Positions 51,805-55,432 of a stretch of DNA of 55,432 bases are shown here, in pieces. The stretch comes from CAYSWK01 sp964434735. Lineage in GTDB: Archaea; Micrarchaeota; Micrarchaeia; Anstonellales; Bilamarchaeaceae. The stretch covers positions 1 to 55,432 of the forward strand of contig CAYSWK010000005.1 of the NCBI GenBank assembly GCA_964434735.1, in the 5' to 3' direction. The stretch's first letter is position 1, and each line of letters begins with the position of its first letter. The position numbers and the translations under genes were made by a program. Under the pieces are notes generated by a model. That model worked only from the letters and a program-made list of their open reading frames with translations, made no database searches and had not been told where the DNA came from.

Positions 51805-51888
51805 ATGAGAATACTTTTGCAGTTCCCCGATCTGCTTGAAACAAGTTTCAAGTTTCCAGAAATTGGATTACAAAAAGGTGAGATCTAA
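51805..51888 (+). CDS. 27-codon upstream ORF repeating the Dph2 N-terminus
   Basis: The peptide starts MRILLQFPD, and Dph2 just downstream starts MRILLQFPE. Over the eight identical residues, the seven after Met all use different codons (AGA/CGT, ATA/ATT, CTT/TTA, TTG/CTC, CAG/CAA, TTC/TTT, CCC/CCG). The peptide continues LLETSFKFPEIGLQKGEI. Its stop overlaps the dph2 start (TAATG), and GGTGA near its end serves as the dph2 SD, so translation should be coupled. An 18-bp dyad (CTTGAAACAAGTTTCAAG) lies inside it. GATCT occurs at 51829 and 51882, either side of the inner part. Whether the peptide has a function or is a remnant is unknown. Confidence 0.6.
   Translation: MRILLQFPDLLETSFKFPEIGLQKGEI
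51835..51852 (+). repeat. 18-bp dyad inside the dph2 upstream ORF
   Basis: CTTGAAAC and GTTTCAAG are perfect 8-bp arms around AA. As RNA it would be a tight hairpin between the uORF start and the dph2 start. Confidence 0.6.
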
Positions 51889-52799
51889 TGCGTATTTTAC
51901 TCCAATTTCCGGAAGGGCTCAAAAAAGAGGCTCTTAAATACCAGGAAAAATACGAAAAGGAAGGCCACGAGGTGTTCGTGGCGTGCGCCCCTTGCTATGG
52001 CGGATGCGATCTTCCAATTGATGAAGCGCGTTGGATCAAGGCAGATAAAATCGTTCATTTTGGCCATGAAAAGTTTGTGAAAAAAGATTTGGATGTTGAA
52101 ATTGAATATATCCCCTATTATCTTGACGTCAATCTTGATTCGGTTATGAAAACGTTTGAGCAATTGAAGCAATACAAAACCATTGCGCTTGGAACGACTA
52201 TCCAACACATTCACCAATACGAAAAAATGTGTGAACTTCTAAAGAGCAAGGGCCATGAAGTTGTTGCAGACAAGGGATACTGGGCAATCAAAACCGGACA
52301 AATTCTTGGCTGTGATTCCCTTTCATTGAAGCGCGTTGCATTCAAGGCCGATGCATGCGTTATTGTTGCAGATGGGATGTTCCATCCTTTGGCAATAGAT
52401 ATCGAAGATAAGCCCGTATTTGTTATTCATCCGCAAACGGGTGCAATGAACCAGATCAATGATGAAATTATTCGCTTACGAAAAAAGAGGCGTGCAAATA
52501 TCATTGCTGCAGTTGATGCAAAGACCTTTGGAATTCTTGTTTCAACAAAAGTTGGGCAGTTTTTGCTTGGACCTGCCGACCGCATCAAGAAGGAGCTTGA
52601 GGCAAGAGGCAGGAAAGCAATTATTTTAGTTGCAAACGAGCTTGAGCCGTTGCCTTTGCAGAACTTTATGTTGTTTGACTGCTATGTAAACACGGCCTGC
52701 CCAAGACTCGCAGACGATACTGATGAATTAGGCAAACCGTGTCTTAATTATGATCAGCTGAAGGAAGCATTCAAGATAATGGATGAGTTGAAAAAATAA
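51888..52799 (+). CDS. dph2: Dph2, radical enzyme of diphthamide synthesis
   Basis: 303 aa. It makes the first step of diphthamide on elongation factor 2, transferring 3-amino-3-carboxypropyl from SAM using a [4Fe-4S] cluster. The three cluster cysteines are C40 (CYGGCD), C142 (QILGCDS) and C271 (TACPRL), one per repeat of the fold. The N-terminus lacks the extra about 25 residues seen in Pyrococcus Dph2 and begins at the first strand, RILLQFPEG. It is preceded by a uORF that repeats this strand. Confidence 0.94.
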   Translation: MRILLQFPEGLKKEALKYQEKYEKEGHEVFVACAPCYGGCDLPIDEARWIKADKIVHFGHEKFVKKDLDVEIEYIPYYLDVNLDSVMKTFEQLKQYKTIALGTTIQHIHQYEKMCELLKSKGHEVVADKGYWAIKTGQILGCDSLSLKRVAFKADACVIVADGMFHPLAIDIEDKPVFVIHPQTGAMNQINDEIIRLRKKRRANIIAAVDAKTFGILVSTKVGQFLLGPADRIKKELEARGRKAIILVANELEPLPLQNFMLFDCYVNTACPRLADDTDELGKPCLNYDQLKEAFKIMDELKK

Positions 52800-52844
52800 A
52801 TCGTTAGAACTCAATTGAAATGAATTGATTTTTTTGGGCGTATT

Positions 52845-53177
52845 TTATTTGAATTCTTGGATTTTTATTTGAGGTTTTGATTCGAGTATTTCTATTTCTC
52901 TTTTAATTGTTGGAGGTATGATAAATTCTCCATTTTTTACAAGGGAATTAAATCCGTTTTTTCTAGCATGGTCATATAATTTTTTAAGCAAGTTTTCCAT
53001 TTTTTCACTTGCACCTCCAAATTCTTCAACATATGCCGGGGCTTTTGATTGTTTAAATCTCTTTTGCATGTTTCTTAGGTTTCCAACCCTATCTGCCGTT
53101 TCATCAAAGTCAAACCGTTTTGTAAGCCACATCGAATCTTGTTTTCCAAATTCTATTTCTTTGGTCGCATATGCCAT
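52845..53177 (-). CDS. Small helical hypothetical protein
   Basis: 110 aa from ATG 53177, placed by a TATA-like GAATAAAAAG about 28 bp upstream; an ATG three codons earlier is possible. Charged and helical (TADRVGNLRNMQKRFKQSK, EKMENLLKKLYDHARKNGF). No domain is recognised. Confidence 0.6.
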   Translation of the reverse strand: MAYATKEIEFGKQDSMWLTKRFDFDETADRVGNLRNMQKRFKQSKAPAYVEEFGGASEKMENLLKKLYDHARKNGFNSLVKNGEFIIPPTIKREIEILESKPQIKIQEFK

Positions 53178-53226
53178 ACTTACCATTTCCTTTGTTTCTT
53201 TTTATTCTTTTTTCTTTTTTTCAATA

Positions 53227-53237
53227 GCCTTAAAATC
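53227..53237 (+). promoter_or_regulatory. TATA box of purC
   Basis: GCCTTAAAATC is centred 26-27 bp before ATG 53259, with no SD. Confidence 0.55.
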
Positions 53238-53258
53238 CCTTCAATCCGTATTCACTAT

Positions 53259-54122
53259 ATGAACGCCATTTATGAAACTCACCTTAGCTTGCCATTAGTT
53301 GGTCGTGGAAAAGTTCGGGATATTTATGATTTAGGCGAACATTTACTCTTAGTCTCAACTGATCGGTTAAGTGCGTTTGATGTTGTTTTTAAGGAGCCTA
53401 TTCCCCATAAGGGCGAAGTCCTTAATTCCATTTCAAAATTCTGGTTTGACCGGACAAAACATATTATCGAGAATCATTTGGTTTCAGATTCGGTTCCTTC
53501 AAGCCTTGGTGTTGATTCAAAACGCGCAATGGTCGTCAAGAAGGCAAAGCCCGTTATGCTTGAGTGTGTCGTAAGAGGATACTTGACCGGTTCAGGACTC
53601 AAGGAGTACAAGGAAAAGCAAAGCGTGTGCGGAATTCCACTTCCGTCAGGCCTTAAGGACGGTTCGGAATTGCATGAACCGTTGTTCACACCATCAACCA
53701 AGGCACCAAAGGGACAACACGACCAAAATATTACTTTGGATGAGGCAATCAAGATCATCGGCAAGGAAACGTTCGAGATCGTAAAACAAAAATCACTTGA
53801 ACTTTACAAATTCGGTAAGGCACACGCATTGAAATGCGGCCTTGTGCTTGCAGATACCAAATTTGAGTTTGGAGTCTACCAAGGAAAAGTTATTTTGATT
53901 GATGAAGCCCTCACTCCCGATTCATCTCGTTATTGGCTCAAATCGGAATATGAAAAAGGAAAACTCGTAAGTCTTGACAAGCAGTATGTGCGAGATTATT
54001 TGGAAAAATTGGGCTGGAACAAATCTCCTCCTCCGCCCGCATTGCCAGGGGATGTTATCGAGCATACTTCAAAACGCTATCTGGAAAGTTTTAGGATGCT
54101 TACGGGTCGTGACCTTGCATGA
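53259..54122 (+). CDS. purC: SAICAR synthetase
   Basis: 287 aa. It joins CAIR and aspartate using ATP in purine synthesis. GRGKVRDIYDLGEHLLLVSTDRLSAFD (read 53301 on) is the ATP-binding start; ECVVRGYLTGSG, DTKFEFGVYQGKVILIDEA-like and LTPDSSRYW are family motifs. The start is set by a TATA box 26 bp upstream; an in-frame upstream extension is Phe-rich and covers that promoter. It overlaps the next gene by 4 nt (ATGA). Confidence 0.95.
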   Translation: MNAIYETHLSLPLVGRGKVRDIYDLGEHLLLVSTDRLSAFDVVFKEPIPHKGEVLNSISKFWFDRTKHIIENHLVSDSVPSSLGVDSKRAMVVKKAKPVMLECVVRGYLTGSGLKEYKEKQSVCGIPLPSGLKDGSELHEPLFTPSTKAPKGQHDQNITLDEAIKIIGKETFEIVKQKSLELYKFGKAHALKCGLVLADTKFEFGVYQGKVILIDEALTPDSSRYWLKSEYEKGKLVSLDKQYVRDYLEKLGWNKSPPPPALPGDVIEHTSKRYLESFRMLTGRDLA

Positions 54123-55396
54123 CGTATACTTCAAAAAATCCCGCAACTAACCAGATATATGCCAGTTTTCAGCTTATAAGCGATGAGGAGGCAAAGTCTT
54201 GTGTTTCAAAAGCGCATGAGACGTTTTTGCATTGGAAGCAGTTTTCAGTACAACAAAGGGCAGAGATTGTTCGAAAGATAGGTGCCACACTCAAATCAAG
54301 AACCAAGGAATACGCAGAACTTATTACTCAGGAGATGGGAAAGCCTATCGGTCAGGCTATTTCAGAAGTTGAAAAATGCGCATTGATTTGCGATTATTAT
54401 GCAGACAACGCAGCTCAGTTTCTTGCACCGACCCATATCCAAACCAATCATGCTAAAAGTTTCATACGTTATGATCCGCTTGGAACTGTGCTTTTGATCA
54501 TGCCATGGAATTTCCCTTTTTGGCAGGTGATTCGTGCTGCAATTCCGGCAATTCTTGCAGGCAATATTGTCTTGCTTAAGCATTCACGAAATGTTCCCCG
54601 ATGTGCCCAGGAAATCGAGCAATTGTTCCTTGAAAGCTATCCTGCATATCCGTTGCTTATGAATCTTTTTGTTTCAGCAAAGCAAATTGAATCTCTTGTT
54701 TCCGGGGGTTTTATTCAGGGGATTTCACTCACCGGAAGCACTGAAGCAGGCATTCAGGTGGCGACATACGCTGGAAAACATTTGGTAAAGACTGTTCTTG
54801 AGCTTGGCGGAAGCGATCCCTTTATTGTGCTTGAGGATGCAGACCTTGAAAAAGCAGTTGAGATGGCTGTCATTGGAAGATTCCAAAATAATGGCCAAAG
54901 TTGCATTGCAGCAAAGCGCTTTATTCTTCATGAAAAAATTGCCAATAAGTTCATTGAGCAGTTTGTCAAGAAAGTGCAGACTCTCGTTGTTGGCGATCCG
55001 CTCAACCCTTCAACATACATTGGCCCTCTTTCGAGCGTTGAAGCCGCAAAGTTCATCCTTCTTCAACTTAAAGCCGCAAAAGACCAGGGTGCGCGTGTTT
55101 TGTGCGGCGGAGCGGCCCATTCGCGTGGAGGGGCCTACATTGAACCTACCGTTTTGCTTGTTAGACCTGAGATGCCTATAACTCAGGAGGAGTTCTTTGG
55201 TCCCGTTGCCCTGTTATTTGTTGTTTCGTCAACAGAGGAAGCAATTACGCTTGCAAACTCAACCAAATTTGGCCTTGGTGCAAGTATTTGGACTCGCAAT
55301 ATGAGTAAGGCTGAAACGCTTGCAAGCCAGCTTGATTCGGGAATGGTATTTATCAATTCCATCGTTAAGAGCGATCCTAAGCTTCCTTTTGGTTGA
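54119..55396 (+). CDS. Aldehyde dehydrogenase (succinate-semialdehyde type), C-terminus interrupted
   Basis: 425 aa; relatives are about 455. The NAD site (MPWNFPFWQV, LTGSTEAG), catalytic Glu in LELGGSDP and catalytic Cys in NNGQSCIAAKR are intact, so it belongs to the GabD/SSADH-like branch. The reading stops at TGA right after KLPFG. The following codons still spell IKKS and then GREMS, as in the conserved PFGGIKKSGYGRE motif, before TAA at the window edge. The last about 30 residues, a beta strand used in oligomer contact, are lost. Either a decaying gene or sequence errors near a contig end explains this. It is coupled to purC. Confidence 0.8.
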   Translation: MTYTSKNPATNQIYASFQLISDEEAKSCVSKAHETFLHWKQFSVQQRAEIVRKIGATLKSRTKEYAELITQEMGKPIGQAISEVEKCALICDYYADNAAQFLAPTHIQTNHAKSFIRYDPLGTVLLIMPWNFPFWQVIRAAIPAILAGNIVLLKHSRNVPRCAQEIEQLFLESYPAYPLLMNLFVSAKQIESLVSGGFIQGISLTGSTEAGIQVATYAGKHLVKTVLELGGSDPFIVLEDADLEKAVEMAVIGRFQNNGQSCIAAKRFILHEKIANKFIEQFVKKVQTLVVGDPLNPSTYIGPLSSVEAAKFILLQLKAAKDQGARVLCGGAAHSRGGAYIEPTVLLVRPEMPITQEEFFGPVALLFVVSSTEEAITLANSTKFGLGASIWTRNMSKAETLASQLDSGMVFINSIVKSDPKLPFG

Positions 55397-55432
55397 ATAA
55401 AAAAATCCTGTATGGGGCGCGAAATGTCTTAA

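Noticed and set aside
53139..53258. Phe-rich extension of PurC as a signal peptide
   Set aside because: PurC is cytosolic, and the extension overlaps promoters and the divergent gene start.
1..55432. CRISPR arrays, tRNA or rRNA genes, insertion sequences
   Set aside because: No regular direct repeats with spacers, no tRNA B-box/cloverleaf in intergenic DNA and no transposase motif were found by eye.

Overview
The window is archaeal chromosomal DNA and almost certainly comes from a small-genome (DPANN-type) archaeon. Archaeal markers are ribosomal proteins L10e and L15e, the ribosome-recycling factor ABCE1/RLI, an archaeal TyrRS, a three-cysteine Dph2, a stand-alone GMP synthase glutaminase subunit, SepF, a class III (pilin-type) signal peptide, and TATA boxes about 26 bp before many start codons. 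The phylum cannot be fixed from sequence alone. The gene order is very compact: five of the convergent gene pairs overlap by exactly 4 nt at their stop codons, and several divergent pairs appear to share one TATA box that drives two leaderless (or nearly leaderless) transcripts.

Layout. 0-4.4 kb: class I ribonucleotide reductase operon (nrdA-nrdB) whose small subunit has Phe at the radical-tyrosine position (class Ic, Chlamydia-like), preceded by a tiny HTH gene, a coupled 30-codon ORF and a duplicated palindrome. 4.9-8.1 kb: a secreted Asp-rich lipoprotein, an FKBP lipoprotein and a circularly permuted GTPase. 8.1-15.4 kb: a complete pyruvate dehydrogenase complex (E1 alpha/beta, E2, E3) with a two-subunit lipoate ligase, interrupted by a deaminase and two orphan genes. 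15.5-21 kb: an orphan gene, then enolase, a membrane protein, a TPR-AAA ATPase and dihydroorotase. 21-29.4 kb: a pilin-like protein, a CBS/HPF-like fusion, ScpA, SepF, several membrane and HTH/coiled-coil proteins, and L10e. 29.4-37.2 kb: ABCE1, an HD nucleotidase, TyrRS, two lipoproteins (one a degenerate ComEC-like beta-lactamase fold), GuaA glutaminase and orphan genes. 37.3-43 kb: a 1896-residue secreted multidomain protein (glycosidase-like barrel, esterase, FN3, two DNRLRE modules, seven MopE-type repeats). 43-46.7 kb: DJ-1/PfpI protein, a tiny four-CxxC zinc ribbon, a cluster-IX metal ABC transporter and a divergent NikR-like regulator. 46.7-55.4 kb: MFS transporter, membrane protein, L15e, PEP synthase, Dph2 with a striking upstream ORF, an orphan gene, PurC and a C-terminally interrupted aldehyde dehydrogenase.

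Together enolase, PEP synthase and PDH give a lower-glycolysis/acetyl-CoA core. PurC, GuaA, PyrC and RNR give nucleotide synthesis or reduction. The lipoate ligase suggests lipoate is scavenged, as no LipA/LipB is in view. The strongest oddities are the upstream ORF that repeats the first eight residues of Dph2 with nearly every codon changed, the shared-TATA divergent promoters, the tandem hairpins before tyrS and the giant secreted enzyme. No CRISPR array, tRNA, rRNA or transposase was found.
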